A stretch of 64,000 bases of DNA, from positions 549,812 through 613,811 of the forward strand of contig NZ_LMFP01000001.1 in NCBI RefSeq assembly GCF_001426885.1. The letters run 5' to 3'. Position 1 is the stretch's first letter. Every line of letters starts with the position of its first letter. Shown here one piece after another: positions 21,668 to 31,494 of the stretch. The notes below the pieces were generated by a model. That model was not told the origin of the DNA, did not search any database, and saw only the letters and a list, made by a program, of their open reading frames with translations. Source of the stretch: Pelomonas sp. Root1444. Lineage in GTDB: Bacteria; Pseudomonadota; Gammaproteobacteria; Burkholderiales; Burkholderiaceae_C. A program made the position numbers and the translations under genes.

Positions 21668-22546
21668 ATGGGCTGGGTCTTCCGCTTTTTATCCCGATTT
21701 CCGCTGGCGTTATTGCACGCTTTGGGCGCCGCGCTGGGGTGGCTGGTCTATTTCGCGTCTCCCACCTACCGGCGCCGCTTCAAGGCCAACGTGGCGCAGG
21801 CCGGCGTGGCGTGGGCCGAGGCACGGCCGGCGATCGCGGCGGCGGGGCGCATGGCGGCGGAGCTGCCGTGGCTGTGGGTGGCCACCCGCGGCCAGCCGCT
21901 TGGCGACAAGCTGCGCTGGGACGGCGGCGAGCTGATCGCGGCGGCCCTCGAACAAAAGCGCGGCCTCGTGATGCTGACGCCGCACATGGGCTGCTTCGAG
22001 ATCTGCGCCCAGGCGATCGCCGAACGCTTCACGACGCCCGAGGCCCCCATCACCGTGCTCTACCGCCCGGCGCGCCAGGCTTCGCTGCGTGACGTGATGG
22101 CCGGTTCACGCGAGCGGCCGGGCCTCGCCACGGCGCCGGCGTCGTTGGCGGGCGTGCGCCAGATGATCCGCGCGCTGCGCAAGGGCGAGGTCATCGGCCT
22201 GCTGCCCGACCAGGTGCCGCCCGACGGCCTGGGCGTGTGGGCGCCGTTCTTCGGGCGCCCGGCGTACACGATGACGCTGGCGGCGCGCCTGGTTCAGCAG
22301 ACCGGCGCGGCGCTGCTGCTGATCTGGGGTGAGCGGTTGCCGGGCGGGCAGGGCTTTGTCGTGCACGTGCTGCCGGCGCCGCAGATTGCCAAGGAAGCGT
22401 CGGCCGAGGAAGCCGCGGCGGCCGTCAACGCCGCGATGGAGAGCCTGATCCGCCGCGCGCCGGGGCAGTACCTGTGGGGCTACCACCGCTACAAGTCCCC
22501 GCGCGGGCTGGACATCGGCGCGGCGCCGCCTACCGCGCAAGGCTGA
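21668..22546 (+). CDS. Lauroyl/lysophospholipid acyltransferase, LpxL/HtrB family
   Basis: Inner-membrane acyltransferase of late lipid A assembly, 292 aa. An N-terminal hydrophobic helix is followed by the catalytic HX4E motif (His106-MGCF-Glu111) and the RPARQ and GLLPDQVPP motifs of the family. It is divergent from metK, an arrangement common in Betaproteobacteria. Its 3' end overlaps the convergent sensor-kinase gene by 17 bp. Confidence 0.87.
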   Translation: MGWVFRFLSRFPLALLHALGAALGWLVYFASPTYRRRFKANVAQAGVAWAEARPAIAAAGRMAAELPWLWVATRGQPLGDKLRWDGGELIAAALEQKRGLVMLTPHMGCFEICAQAIAERFTTPEAPITVLYRPARQASLRDVMAGSRERPGLATAPASLAGVRQMIRALRKGEVIGLLPDQVPPDGLGVWAPFFGRPAYTMTLAARLVQQTGAALLLIWGERLPGGQGFVVHVLPAPQIAKEASAEEAAAAVNAAMESLIRRAPGQYLWGYHRYKSPRGLDIGAAPPTAQG

Positions 22547-23801
22547 GCCGGGCCTCCAGCCCGCCGCCCTCGCGGGGCAGCAGTTCCAGCGTCGCGCCGA
22601 GCGCCTGCGCCAGACGCTGGGCGATGGCCAGGCCCAGGCCGGTGCCGCCGCTGTCGCGGTTGCGCGAGGCCTCCAGGCGCACGAAAGGTTGCAGCGCCGC
22701 CTGCAGTTGTGCCGTCGGTATGCCGGGGCCGCGGTCGAGCACGGCGATGCGCAGCACAGCGTCGCCCGGCGTGACGACCAGTTCGGCCGCACCCGCGAAC
22801 TTGACCGCGTTGTCGAGCAGGTTGCCGACGATGCGGCGCAGCGCGCGCGGCCGCGTCATGACGGGCGGCAGCGACGCAGGCGCCTCGAAGCTGACCGCCT
22901 GGCCGGCGTCCTGCGCGTCGCAGGCCAGGCCGTCCAGCAGCGCGATCAGGTCGACGGCCTGCGGCGCCTCCTCGGCCGCGTGCGCGCTGGCGGCGTAGTG
23001 CAGGCCCTCGGCCACCAGGCCGCGCATCTCGTCGATGTCGGCCATCAGCTTGTCGCGGGCTTCGTCGTCGGCCAGCAGTTCGCTGCGCAACCGCATGCGG
23101 GTCAGCGGCGTCTGCAGGTCGTGCGTGATGGCGGCGAGGATCTGGGCGCGCTCGCGCAGGTGCCCGGCAATGCGCGCCTGCATGGCGTTGAAGGCGCGCG
23201 CGGCGGCGGCCACTTCGCGCGGGCCGGCCTCGTCCAGCGGCGCGGTGGCCGGGTTGTCGCCGAGCCGCCCGGCCGCGTCGGCCAGCCGGCGCAGTGGCCG
23301 GGTGGCCAGGCGCACCGCCGCCGCGCCGCACAGGGCCAGCACGACGATCTGAATGGCCAGCAACGCCAGCGTCGCGCCCGACAGCATCAGCCGCGGCGGC
23401 GGCGCACGCAGCGTCAGCGGCGCGCCGTCGGCCAGCTTCAGCGCAAAGACCAGTTCGCCATCGGGCCGCGCGCCGTATGCCCTGACGCGCGCGGCACCAA
23501 GCTCCTGGCCGATGGCCTGGGCCAACGCGCTGGCCGTCTCCGAGGGGGCGAAATCGGCCGGTGCCGCGCCCAGTTCGTAGCGGTAGTTGGCCCGCGCCAG
23601 CTTCGGCAGCCAGCCCGCGCGCTCGGCCTCGGGCAGCCGCTCCAGCACGGCCACGGCAGTTGCCACGTCACGGCCGAGGTAGGTGGTCATCATGCGGCCC
23701 ATCGCCTCGCGGCGCTCGTGCAGCCAGGCCAGGCTGGCCAGGCCGTAGGCCAGCAGCAGGCCGGCGACGAACAGGCCGACGATGCGCGCGGCCAGGCTCA
23801 T
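22530..23801 (-). CDS. Sensor histidine kinase (EnvZ-like)
   Basis: Inner-membrane kinase of a two-component pair, 423 aa. Two transmembrane helices (about residues 6-27 and 140-163) enclose a periplasmic sensor of about 110 residues. A HAMP domain follows, then the phospho-acceptor site ITHDLQTPLTRM (His about 227) and the HATPase_c domain with NLLDNAVKF, DRGPGIP and GGTGLGLAI. It overlaps the response-regulator gene by four bases and is translated after it. The stimulus is not known. Confidence 0.92.
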   Translation of the reverse strand: MSLAARIVGLFVAGLLLAYGLASLAWLHERREAMGRMMTTYLGRDVATAVAVLERLPEAERAGWLPKLARANYRYELGAAPADFAPSETASALAQAIGQELGAARVRAYGARPDGELVFALKLADGAPLTLRAPPPRLMLSGATLALLAIQIVVLALCGAAAVRLATRPLRRLADAAGRLGDNPATAPLDEAGPREVAAAARAFNAMQARIAGHLRERAQILAAITHDLQTPLTRMRLRSELLADDEARDKLMADIDEMRGLVAEGLHYAASAHAAEEAPQAVDLIALLDGLACDAQDAGQAVSFEAPASLPPVMTRPRALRRIVGNLLDNAVKFAGAAELVVTPGDAVLRIAVLDRGPGIPTAQLQAALQPFVRLEASRNRDSGGTGLGLAIAQRLAQALGATLELLPREGGGLEARLSLAR

Positions 23802-24532
23802 TCCACGGCCTCGACGGTCGCGCAGAACACATAACCCTCGTTGCGCACCGTCTTCACGAGCCGCGCCTCCTTCGCGTCATCGCGCAGCCGGCGCCGCAGG
23901 CGGCTCACCAGCAGGTCGATGGAGCGGTCGAAGGGGTCGGCGTCGCGGCCCTGCGTGAGGTTGAGCAACTGGTCGCGGCTGAGCACGCGCTGCGGATGGT
24001 CGAGCAGCGTGCGCAGCAGCCGGTATTCGCCGCCAGTCAGCGGCACCAGCGTGCCGGCCGCATCGAGCAGGTGGCGCGCCGTCGTGTCCAGCACCCAGTC
24101 GTTGAAGGCCAGCCGCTTGGCCTGGCGCTGCGGTGTCAGGCGCGGCGGCAGCTGGCGCGTGCGGCGCAGCACGGCGCGGATGCGCGCCAGCAGCTCCCGC
24201 GTGGCGAATGGTTTGGCGAGATAGTCGTCGGCCCCCATCTCCAGCCCCAGCACGCGGTCGGCCTCGTCGCCGCGCGCGGTCAGCATCAGGATGGGCAGCG
24301 GCTCGGCCTCGCGGGCGCGCAGGTCGCGGCACAGGCTCAAGCCGTCCTCGCCCGGCAGCATCAGGTCCAGCACGACGAGGTCGATCTGCTCGGCGGCGAG
24401 CACGGCACGCATCTCGCGGCCCTGGGTGGCGGTGCTGACGCGGTAGCCGGCGGCGCGCAGGTAGTCGGCCAGCAGCGCCAGCAGCTGGCGGTCGTCGTCG
24501 ACGAGCAGCAGGTGGTCGGGGCGCGGGTCCAT
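23798..24532 (-). CDS. OmpR family response regulator
   Basis: DNA-binding response regulator of 244 aa. The receiver has acidic residues DDD (12-14), phospho-acceptor Asp about 56 (VLDLMLPGEDG) and Lys about 107 (AKPF). A C-terminal OmpR winged helix follows (about 145-235, GGEYRLLRTLLDHP and RLRRRLRDD). The start at 24532 gives a canonical MDPRPDHLLLVDDD opening. The divergent DUF2147/CcdA-TlpA pair is a possible target. Confidence 0.93.
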   Translation of the reverse strand: MDPRPDHLLLVDDDRQLLALLADYLRAAGYRVSTATQGREMRAVLAAEQIDLVVLDLMLPGEDGLSLCRDLRAREAEPLPILMLTARGDEADRVLGLEMGADDYLAKPFATRELLARIRAVLRRTRQLPPRLTPQRQAKRLAFNDWVLDTTARHLLDAAGTLVPLTGGEYRLLRTLLDHPQRVLSRDQLLNLTQGRDADPFDRSIDLLVSRLRRRLRDDAKEARLVKTVRNEGYVFCATVEAVE

Positions 24533-24596
24533 GGGGCCGCACCATAGCCGACACCCCCGGCCGATTTGTATCGCTCTTTGTCTGCGCCGGCGCCGC

Positions 24597-24613
24597 GTGT
24601 CGGCCGGAGACAC
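24597..24613. promoter_or_regulatory. Inverted repeat in a divergent promoter region
   Basis: gtgtc and gacac half-sites separated by 7 bp (gtgtcggccggagacac) lie between the response-regulator gene and the DUF2147 gene. The position and spacing would suit a dimeric regulator such as the adjacent OmpR-type protein. This is inference only; a five-base arm can occur by chance. Confidence 0.3.
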
Positions 24614-24679
24614 ATCGACATTCCGGCGATACCGCGGCCGCCTGCAATGGCGCCTCCTTCCATTCGAACGAGGTGTCCC

Positions 24680-25132
24680 ATGCGAACCGCTCTTCTTCTC
24701 GCCGCCGCCCTGCTGGCCAGCGGCATCACCCGTGCCGACGCGGACCCGCGCGGCCTGTGGCTCACGGCCAGCGGCAACCTGGAGGTGCGCATCGAGCCTT
24801 GCGGCGCGGCGCTGTGCGGCAAGGTGGCGCGCGTCATCGCCAACCAGTCCATGAGCCGGCCCGGCGAGGCGATGGCCGATGGCGCCCAGCCGGCGCAGCA
24901 GGGCATGGGCATCCTCAGCGGCTTCCTGCCGTCGGACACCGTCACGGCGCCGGACGGCCAACGCCTGGCGACCGAATGGCGCGGCCGCATCTTCAACCGC
25001 GAGAACGGCAAGACCTACGACTGCCTGATGTCCATTGGCGCAGCCGGTGAGTTGAAGCTGCGCGCCTATGTCGGCCTGCCGCTGTTCGGCAAGACGCAGG
25101 CCTGGCAGCGCGTCGCGGAGGCCACGCAATGA
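24680..25132 (+). CDS. DUF2147 domain secreted protein
   Basis: Small exported protein, 150 aa, with a signal peptide ([21 protein letters not shown]). The DUF2147 fold is indicated by [25 protein letters not shown] near the start and a C-terminal [18 protein letters not shown]. Two Cys in the first motif (CGAALC) are conserved in the family. ATG 24680 has an AGGTG site upstream. It overlaps the CcdA-TlpA gene by four bases, suggesting a joint envelope role. Confidence 0.8.
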   Translation: MRTALLLAAALLASGITRADADPRGLWLTASGNLEVRIEPCGAALCGKVARVIANQSMSRPGEAMADGAQPAQQGMGILSGFLPSDTVTAPDGQRLATEWRGRIFNRENGKTYDCLMSIGAAGELKLRAYVGLPLFGKTQAWQRVAEATQ

Positions 25133-26274
25133 CCGCGCTGCTGCCCTTGACGGCCGCGTTCGGCGCCGGCCTCGCCACCGTGGCCAGCCCGTGCGTGCTG
25201 CCCCTGCTGCCCGCGCTGCTCGGCAGCAGCTGGGGCCGGCCCGACCCCTGGCGGCCGCCGCTCATCGTGCTGGGCTTCATTGGTGCCTTCAGCGCGCTGG
25301 CACTGGCCTTCAGCGCGTCGGCCACGGCGCTGGGGCTGTCGGCCGGTGCCGTGCGCGACGCCGCCGCGGTGCTGCTGCTGGCGATGGGCCTGCTGCTGCT
25401 GTGGCCGGCGCTGTGGGGGAAGCTGTCGCTGCCGCTCGGCCGCGTGGCGGACGTGGCGCAGCGCGTTGGCCAAGGCGGCGGGCGGCTGGGTGCGCTCGCG
25501 CTCGGCGCCAGCCTGGGCGCGCTGTGGACGCCTTGCGCCGGCCCGGCGCTCGCCACCATCCTGGCGCTCGTGGCCAGCGCGGCGGACCCCGCGCAGGCGG
25601 CCGGGCTGCTGGTCGCCTACGCGGCCGGCGCGGGCGGGCCGATGCTGGCCGTGGCCTATGGTGGCCAGCGCCTGGCGCAGCGGCTGCGCAGCTGGGCCGG
25701 CGCCGCCGCGCGGTTCCGCCAGGCGCTGGGCGTGCTCATCATGGCGCTGGCTGGCGCCAGCCTGGCCGATGTCAGCTCGGCCTGGGTGGCGGCGCTCACC
25801 GGCCCGGCGGCGTCGGCCCAGACGCAGGTCGTCGGCAAGCCCGCCCCCGAGCTGAGCGGCACTGGCGCCTGGCTCAACAGCCCGCCGCTGAAGCTGCAGG
25901 ACCTGCGCGGCAAGGCGGTGTTGATCGACTTCTGGACCTGGGACTGCGTCAACTGCCTGCGCAGCGTGCCCGTCGTCGAGCGCCTGCACCAGCGCTATGC
26001 GGCACAGGGCCTGGTCGTCGTCGGCGTGCACACGCCCGAGTTCGCGCACGAGCGGCCGCTGGACAGCGTCAGTGCCGCCGTCAAGCGCCTGGGCCTGCAC
26101 TACCCGGTGGTGCAGGACAACGACTACCGCATCTGGCAGTCGTTCGGCAACCGCTACTGGCCCGCGGCGTGGCTCATCGACAGGCAAGGCCGGGTCGTCT
26201 ACCGCCACGAAGGCGAGGGCGGCGAGGCGGAACTTGCCGCCGCGATCGAGAAGGCCCTGGCAGGCCCTCCCTGA
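25129..26274 (+). CDS. CcdA-thioredoxin fusion protein (DipZ-like)
   Basis: Thiol-redox membrane protein, 381 aa. The N-terminal half is a CcdA/DsbD-like transporter of electrons with membrane helices and one Cys in each repeat (SPCVLP, Cys22; TPCAGP, Cys136). The C-terminal half (about residues 235-375) is a periplasmic TlpA/thioredoxin domain with the active site WDCVNCLR (Cys273, Cys276). The fusion resembles DipZ-type proteins. Electrons would pass from cytoplasmic thioredoxin to periplasmic partners; the co-translated DUF2147 protein is a candidate. Confidence 0.87.
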   Translation: MTALLPLTAAFGAGLATVASPCVLPLLPALLGSSWGRPDPWRPPLIVLGFIGAFSALALAFSASATALGLSAGAVRDAAAVLLLAMGLLLLWPALWGKLSLPLGRVADVAQRVGQGGGRLGALALGASLGALWTPCAGPALATILALVASAADPAQAAGLLVAYAAGAGGPMLAVAYGGQRLAQRLRSWAGAAARFRQALGVLIMALAGASLADVSSAWVAALTGPAASAQTQVVGKPAPELSGTGAWLNSPPLKLQDLRGKAVLIDFWTWDCVNCLRSVPVVERLHQRYAAQGLVVVGVHTPEFAHERPLDSVSAAVKRLGLHYPVVQDNDYRIWQSFGNRYWPAAWLIDRQGRVVYRHEGEGGEAELAAAIEKALAGPP

Positions 26275-26285
26275 TAATCGGCCGC

Positions 26286-27125
26286 ATGAGATTGCGCTTC
26301 ACCAAGATGCACGGCGCGGGCAACGACTTCGTCGTCATCGACGCGACCCGCGAGCCGTTCGCGCTGAGCCGCGAGCAGATGCGCCTGCTGGGCGACCGCC
26401 GCTTCGGCGTCGGCTGCGACCAGATCCTCGTCATCGAGCCCAGCACCGACGCCGGCGCGGACTTCCGCTACCGCATCTTCAACAACACCGGCGACGAGGT
26501 GGAGCACTGCGGCAACGGCTCGCGCTGCTTCGTGCGCTTCGTCGTCGATGCCGGGCTGACGGACAAGCGCGAGATCCATGTCGACACGATGAACCGCCGC
26601 CTGCTGCTCAAGCTGCAGGACGACGGCCGCGTGACGGTGGACATGGGCCCGCCGGTGTTCGACCCCGCGGCGCTGCCGTTCGACACCCGCGGGCTGCAGC
26701 CGCGACTGGAAAACGGCTTCGCGCTGTGGCCCGTGCAGGGCGTGGAGGTCGGCGTCGTGTCCATGGGCAACCCGCATGCGGTGCAGCGCGTCGACGATGT
26801 CGAGGCCGCGCCGGTGCTGACGCTGGGCCCGCTGATCGAGCGCGATGCGCGCTTTGCCAAGCGCGTCAACGCCGGCTTCATGCAGGTGCTGGCGCGCGAC
26901 CGCATTGCGCTGCGCGTGTACGAGCGCGACGCCGGCGAGACGCTGGCCTGCGGCACGGGCGCCTGCGCCGCGGTGGTGGCCGGCATCCGCGCCGGCTGGC
27001 TGGACGCGGCGGTGGAAGTGCAGACCCGCGGCGGCCTGCTGCGCATCGAATGGGCCGGTGGCCAGAGCCCGGTGCTGATGACCGGCCCCGCTGTGAAAGT
27101 TTTTGACGGAGAGATCACGCTGTGA
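26286..27125 (+). CDS. dapF: Diaminopimelate epimerase
   Basis: Converts LL- to meso-diaminopimelate for lysine and peptidoglycan synthesis. The 279-aa protein has the expected opening ([15 protein letters not shown]) and two active-site cysteines, Cys75 in EHCGNGSRC and Cys222 in ACGTGAC. Both halves of the pseudo-dimer are intact. It overlaps the DUF484 gene and is followed by xerC, a well-known proteobacterial order. Confidence 0.96.
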   Translation: MRLRFTKMHGAGNDFVVIDATREPFALSREQMRLLGDRRFGVGCDQILVIEPSTDAGADFRYRIFNNTGDEVEHCGNGSRCFVRFVVDAGLTDKREIHVDTMNRRLLLKLQDDGRVTVDMGPPVFDPAALPFDTRGLQPRLENGFALWPVQGVEVGVVSMGNPHAVQRVDDVEAAPVLTLGPLIERDARFAKRVNAGFMQVLARDRIALRVYERDAGETLACGTGACAAVVAGIRAGWLDAAVEVQTRGGLLRIEWAGGQSPVLMTGPAVKVFDGEITL

Positions 27126-27835
27126 GTTCCAACCCGGCCGCCGACGCGGTGCAAGGCATCACCGAAACCGACATCGCCAACTACCTGGCGGCCACACCCG
27201 GCTTCTTCGAGCGCCACGCGGCGCTGCTGGCCAGCGTGCAGCTGCAGCATCCGCACGGTGCCCGCGCCGTGTCGCTGCAGGAGCGCCAGGCCGAGATGCT
27301 GCGCGACAAGATCAAGGGCCTGGAGATGCGCATCATCGACATGATCCGCAACGGCCAGGACAACGTGGCCATCGCCGACCGCCTGCACCGCTGGACGCTG
27401 GCCGTCATGCGCGCCGCCGGCACGCCGGCCGAGCTGCCCGAGGTGCTGCTGTCCGAGCTGCGCCACCAGTTCATGATCCCGCAGGCCAGCCTGCGCCTGT
27501 GGGGCGTGGCGCCCGAGCACGAGACGGCCGAGTTCGCGGCGTCGGTCAGCCCCGACGTGCGCAGCTTCGCGTCCAGCCTGAGCCAGCCGTACTGCGGCGT
27601 GAACTCGGGCTTCGAGGCGGCGCGCTGGCTGGGCCTGTCTGAGAGCGGCGGCACGGCGACGTCGCTGGCGCTGATCCCGCTGAGCCAGCCCAACGCCAAC
27701 GAAGGCAAGCCCTTCGGCCTGCTGGTGCTGGGCTCGCCGGACCCGACGCGCTACACGGCCGAGATGGGCACGGACTTCCTGAACCGCGTGGGCGAGATCG
27801 CCAGCGCCGGTCTGGCGGGCTTGTTGGCCGCATGA
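27122..27835 (+). CDS. DUF484 family protein
   Basis: Protein of unknown function (237 aa), GAF-like in fold by family. The N-terminus ([24 protein letters not shown]) matches DUF484, which is typically encoded between dapF and xerC. It starts at GTG 27122 inside the end of dapF and overlaps xerC by ATGA, so the three are co-translated. No membrane segment is visible. Confidence 0.88.
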   Translation: MSSNPAADAVQGITETDIANYLAATPGFFERHAALLASVQLQHPHGARAVSLQERQAEMLRDKIKGLEMRIIDMIRNGQDNVAIADRLHRWTLAVMRAAGTPAELPEVLLSELRHQFMIPQASLRLWGVAPEHETAEFAASVSPDVRSFASSLSQPYCGVNSGFEAARWLGLSESGGTATSLALIPLSQPNANEGKPFGLLVLGSPDPTRYTAEMGTDFLNRVGEIASAGLAGLLAA

Positions 27836-28755
27836 GCGGGCTGCTCGCGGACTACGAGGAGTTCCTGCAGCACGCCCGCGTGCAGCAGCGCCTGAGTCCG
27901 CGCACGCTGCGCATCTACACGGACGGCCTGGAGCGCCTGCAGGCCATGCTGGCCGAGACGGCCATCGACGCCCGCACGCTGGGCATCGCCCAGGCCAGGC
28001 GCCTGGCCGCGCTGCTGCATCGCGAGGGCCTGGCGCCCAAGTCCATCGCGCTGCTGCTGTCGGTCTGGCGCAGCTGCTACCGCTGGATGGGGCTGCAGGG
28101 CCGCGTCGCGCTGAACCCGTTCGACGGCCTGCGTGCGCCCAAGGCGCCCAAGCCGCTGCCCAAGGCGCTGGGCGTGGACGACGCGGTGCAGCTGGCCACC
28201 TTCACGCCCGAGGCGCCGGCCGATCCGGTGCTGGAGGCGCGCGACCGCGCGATGGTCGAGCTGCTGTACGGCGCCGGCCTGCGCGCGGCCGAGCTGATCG
28301 GCCTGGACGTGCAGGCCAGTGGCAGCGCGGCCGGCTGGGTGGACCTCGAATCCGCCGAGGTGCACGTGCTGGGCAAGGGCGGCAAGCGCCGCAGCACGCC
28401 GCTGGGCAAGGCCGCGGCCGAGGCGCTGCGAAGCTGGCTCGCCGTGCGCCCGCAGCGCGCGGCGGCGGGCGAGGCAGCCTTGTTCGTCGGCGCGCGCGGC
28501 CACCGCGTGGCCGGGTCGACGCTGCGCAGCATGCTGTCGGCGCGCGCCGTGGCCGCCGGCACACCGGCCCACGTGCACCCGCACATGCTGCGGCACAGCT
28601 TCGCGTCCCACCTGCTGCAGTCCAGCGGCGACCTGCGCGCCGTGCAGGAGCTGCTGGGCCACGCCCACATCACGACGACCCAGGTCTACACGCAACTGGA
28701 TCACCAACACCTCGCGCGCATCTACGACGCCGCACATCCGCGAGCCAAGAAATGA
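27832..28755 (+). CDS. xerC: Tyrosine recombinase XerC
   Basis: Site-specific recombinase resolving chromosome dimers at dif with XerD. The 307-aa protein has an N-terminal SAM-like core-binding domain (to about residue 90) and a catalytic domain with Arg151 (GAGLRAAEL), His251/Arg254 (HMLRHSF), His277 (LLGHAHI) and nucleophile Tyr286 (TQVYTQLD). The position after dapF and DUF484 supports XerC rather than a phage integrase. Confidence 0.94.
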   Translation: MSGLLADYEEFLQHARVQQRLSPRTLRIYTDGLERLQAMLAETAIDARTLGIAQARRLAALLHREGLAPKSIALLLSVWRSCYRWMGLQGRVALNPFDGLRAPKAPKPLPKALGVDDAVQLATFTPEAPADPVLEARDRAMVELLYGAGLRAAELIGLDVQASGSAAGWVDLESAEVHVLGKGGKRRSTPLGKAAAEALRSWLAVRPQRAAAGEAALFVGARGHRVAGSTLRSMLSARAVAAGTPAHVHPHMLRHSFASHLLQSSGDLRAVQELLGHAHITTTQVYTQLDHQHLARIYDAAHPRAKK

Positions 28756-30272
28756 GTTTTCGACTCGCCACGCTGGTGGCACTGGTGCCGGCCTGCGCGC
28801 TGGCCACGCCCGATGACGCCCCCTTCGCCAACCCGGCGCGGCTGAACACCGTGCGCCCCGCGGCCGTCGAGGCCAACTGGACGCGCATGAAGATGCCCGA
28901 CGGCGGCCGCACGGCCTTCGCGTCACTGAGCTACCTGATGGCCTATGACGACGACTGGGGCTTCGGCCCCGGCTTCTACGGCACGGCCAAGGGCAACTAC
29001 GGCGGCATCTTCACGGTCGGCTTTACCGGCCAGCGGCGCTGGCGGCTGTCGGGCAACACGCACCTGGCGGCCAGCCTGTACGTGGGCGCGGGTGGCGGCC
29101 TGTCCAGCCAGCAGATGCGCTTCGGCGGCGGCCTGATGCTGCGCCCCGAGCTGTCGCTGCGCACCGAGAACAAGGGCTGGTACACGGGTGTCGGCGTCTC
29201 GCAGATCCGCTTCCCGAGCGGCAACGTGAAGAGCGGTGTGGGCGTGGCGTTCACGGTGGGCCGCTCGATGGACTTCATCAGCTTCTCGCCCGACGACGCC
29301 GGCAAATCCGGCCGCGCGGGCCGGCGCTCGGGCCTGGGCTTCGACGAGATCACGCTGACCGGCGGCATGGAAAAGCCCCGCGCCTCCAGCCGCACGCGCG
29401 GCGGCACGCCGTACGCGGGCAAGGTCGGCAAGGCCGGCGCCGAGCTGCGCCAGTACATCGCCGACGGCAGCTGGTGGGGCGTCGAGGCGTCCGGCGCGGC
29501 CAAGGGCGGTGTCGACGGCTACATGGAAGTGCTGGGCCAGATCGGCCAGGACTGGGCGCCGTTCGGCACGCCGCGGCTGCGCATCGGCGGCCAGCTTGGT
29601 GCGGGCCTGGGCGGCGGCGGCAATGTCGACAGCGGCAACGGCTGGCTGCTGCGCGCCGGGCCGACGCTGCGCTGGATCACACCCTGGGGGCCGAGCCTGC
29701 GACTGGACGCCGGCGTGACGCATGCGCCCAGCGGCGCCTACACCGCGCCGTACGTGCGCGCCGCGTTGAGCATGCCGCTGGACCGCACGCCGACGCTGAT
29801 CGCCGACGACCCGGGCGGCACGGTGCGCGTGCAGCAGCTCGGTGCCAGCGTCATGCACGTGCCGCGCATGCGCTTCAAGGACGGCCGCCAGGAGGCCGTC
29901 AGCCACCTGGCCGTGAACATGTCGCGCGAGTTCTCGCCGCGCTTCTACGGCACGGCGCAGGCCGGCAGCGCGGCGGCGGGCAGCGCGGGCGCCTATTCCT
30001 TCGGCCTGTTCGGCGTCGGCGTGCAGAGCGACCCGCTGTGGGGCCGCATGCGCGTCGGCGCCGAATGGCTGGTCGGCGCGGCCGGTGGCGGCGGCGTGAA
30101 GGTGGGCGGCGGCGCGGTGACGCAGGCCGAGGTGTGGGCGCAGTGGCAGGTCGCCGAGCGGCTGCGCCTGCGCGCGGGCGTGGGCCAGTTCCGCACCATC
30201 CGCGGCAGCGACCAGTCCACGCCGCTGTCGCACCTGCAGCTGAGCTACGCCTTCGGCACGCTGCAGCGATGA
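28752..30272 (+). CDS. Predicted outer-membrane beta-barrel protein, unknown function
   Basis: 506 aa with a signal peptide (MSFRLATLVALVPACALA, then TPDD). The mature part has many alternating hydrophobic strands rich in Gly and aromatic residues, and it ends in a strand (HLQLSYAFGTLQR). This points to an outer-membrane barrel. A central Arg/Lys/Gly-rich stretch (about residues 180-225) may be a loop. I recognise no family. It is translationally coupled with xerC upstream and the methyltransferase gene downstream. Confidence 0.6.
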   Translation: MSFRLATLVALVPACALATPDDAPFANPARLNTVRPAAVEANWTRMKMPDGGRTAFASLSYLMAYDDDWGFGPGFYGTAKGNYGGIFTVGFTGQRRWRLSGNTHLAASLYVGAGGGLSSQQMRFGGGLMLRPELSLRTENKGWYTGVGVSQIRFPSGNVKSGVGVAFTVGRSMDFISFSPDDAGKSGRAGRRSGLGFDEITLTGGMEKPRASSRTRGGTPYAGKVGKAGAELRQYIADGSWWGVEASGAAKGGVDGYMEVLGQIGQDWAPFGTPRLRIGGQLGAGLGGGGNVDSGNGWLLRAGPTLRWITPWGPSLRLDAGVTHAPSGAYTAPYVRAALSMPLDRTPTLIADDPGGTVRVQQLGASVMHVPRMRFKDGRQEAVSHLAVNMSREFSPRFYGTAQAGSAAAGSAGAYSFGLFGVGVQSDPLWGRMRVGAEWLVGAAGGGGVKVGGGAVTQAEVWAQWQVAERLRLRAGVGQFRTIRGSDQSTPLSHLQLSYAFGTLQR

Positions 30273-31450
30273 AAAAGGTCTCCCTTCGCCCGGGCAAGGA
30301 GCGCTCGCTCCTCAAGCGCCACCCCTGGGTGTTCGAGAGTTCCATCGCGCGCGGCGGCGGCGATTCGGGCGAGACGGTGCGTGTCGAGTCGGCCGACGGG
30401 CAGTTCCTGGCCTGGGCCGCGTTCAGCCCCAAGTCGCTGATCCGCCTGCGCGCCTGGAGCTTCGACGAGGCCGAGCGCATCGACGCGGGGTTCTTCCAGC
30501 GCCGCATCGAGCAGGCCATCGCGATGCGCGCGCGGCTCGCCATAGCGTCCGACGCCTGGCGGCTGATCCACGGCGAGGCCGATGGCCTGCCCGGTCTGGT
30601 GGTCGACCGTTATGGCGACACGTTGGTGGCGCAGTTCGGCAGCGCCGGTGCCGAGCGCTGGAAGACCGTCATCGCGGACGCGCTGCTGGCCGCGACCGGC
30701 CTCACGCGCCTGTACGAGCGATCCGACGCGCAGGCCCGCGAGTGGGAAGGCCTGCCCGTGCACACCGGCTGGCTGCGGGGTGACGGTGCAACTGCACTGA
30801 CCATCCGCGAACACGAGTGGCAGCTCACGCTGGACGTCGCCGAAGGCCACAAGACCGGTTACTACCTCGACCAGCGCGACAGCCGCAGCCGCTTCGCCGA
30901 TGCGGTGAAGCAGTACGGCGTGAAGACGGTGCTGAACTGCTTCAGCTACACCGGCGGCTTCTCGGTCGCGGCGCTGGCGGGCGGCGCGACGCAGGTCGTC
31001 AGCGTCGATTCCTCCGGCCCCGCGCTGGAACGCGCCAAAGCGCATGTCGCGCTGAACGGCTTCGCCGCGAACCGCCACGAAGCCTGGGACGCCGACGTCA
31101 ACGCCACGCTGCGCCGCTGCTTGCAGGAGGGCCGGCGCTTCGACGCCATCGTGCTCGACCCGCCCAAGTTCGCGCCAACGGCAGCCCACGCCGAGCGCGC
31201 GGCCCGTGCCTACAAGGACATCAACCGGCTGGCCTTCATGCTGCTGAACGACGGCGGCCTGCTGTACACCTTCTCGTGCTCGGGCGGCATCTCGCCAGAC
31301 CTGTTCCACAAGATCGTGGCGGGCGCGGGCCTGGACGCCGGCGTGGACGGCTACATCGTCGAGCGCCTGTCGGCCGCGGCCGACCATCCGCAGACGGTCT
31401 GCTTCCCCGAGGGCGACTACCTCAAGGGCCTGGGGATCCTGAAGCGGTGA
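30269..31450 (+). CDS. Class I rRNA methyltransferase, RlmI-like
   Basis: SAM-dependent methyltransferase of 393 aa resembling RlmI (23S rRNA m5C1962). An N-terminal PUA-like domain (LRPGKERSLLKRHPWVFESSI) is followed by the RlmI central domain and a Rossmann fold. SAM-binding NCFSYTGGFSVAALAGGA, the catalytic-type motif LDPPKFAP and FSCSGG are visible. It starts inside the end of the barrel-protein gene (GATGA). RlmI is the best match, but the exact target is inferred. Confidence 0.88.
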   Translation: MKKVSLRPGKERSLLKRHPWVFESSIARGGGDSGETVRVESADGQFLAWAAFSPKSLIRLRAWSFDEAERIDAGFFQRRIEQAIAMRARLAIASDAWRLIHGEADGLPGLVVDRYGDTLVAQFGSAGAERWKTVIADALLAATGLTRLYERSDAQAREWEGLPVHTGWLRGDGATALTIREHEWQLTLDVAEGHKTGYYLDQRDSRSRFADAVKQYGVKTVLNCFSYTGGFSVAALAGGATQVVSVDSSGPALERAKAHVALNGFAANRHEAWDADVNATLRRCLQEGRRFDAIVLDPPKFAPTAAHAERAARAYKDINRLAFMLLNDGGLLYTFSCSGGISPDLFHKIVAGAGLDAGVDGYIVERLSAAADHPQTVCFPEGDYLKGLGILKR

Positions 31451-31453
31451 ACT

Positions 31454-31473
31454 GCCCCCGTGGGAACGGGGGC
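31454..31473. terminator. GC-rich hairpin between convergent genes
   Basis: A 7-bp perfect stem (gcccccg at 31454-31460, cgggggc at 31467-31473) lies between the stops of the methyltransferase and Lrp genes. There is no T-run on either side, so termination is plausible but unproven. Confidence 0.4.
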
Positions 31474-31494
31474 GGCCCGGCGCTCGGCCCGCTG

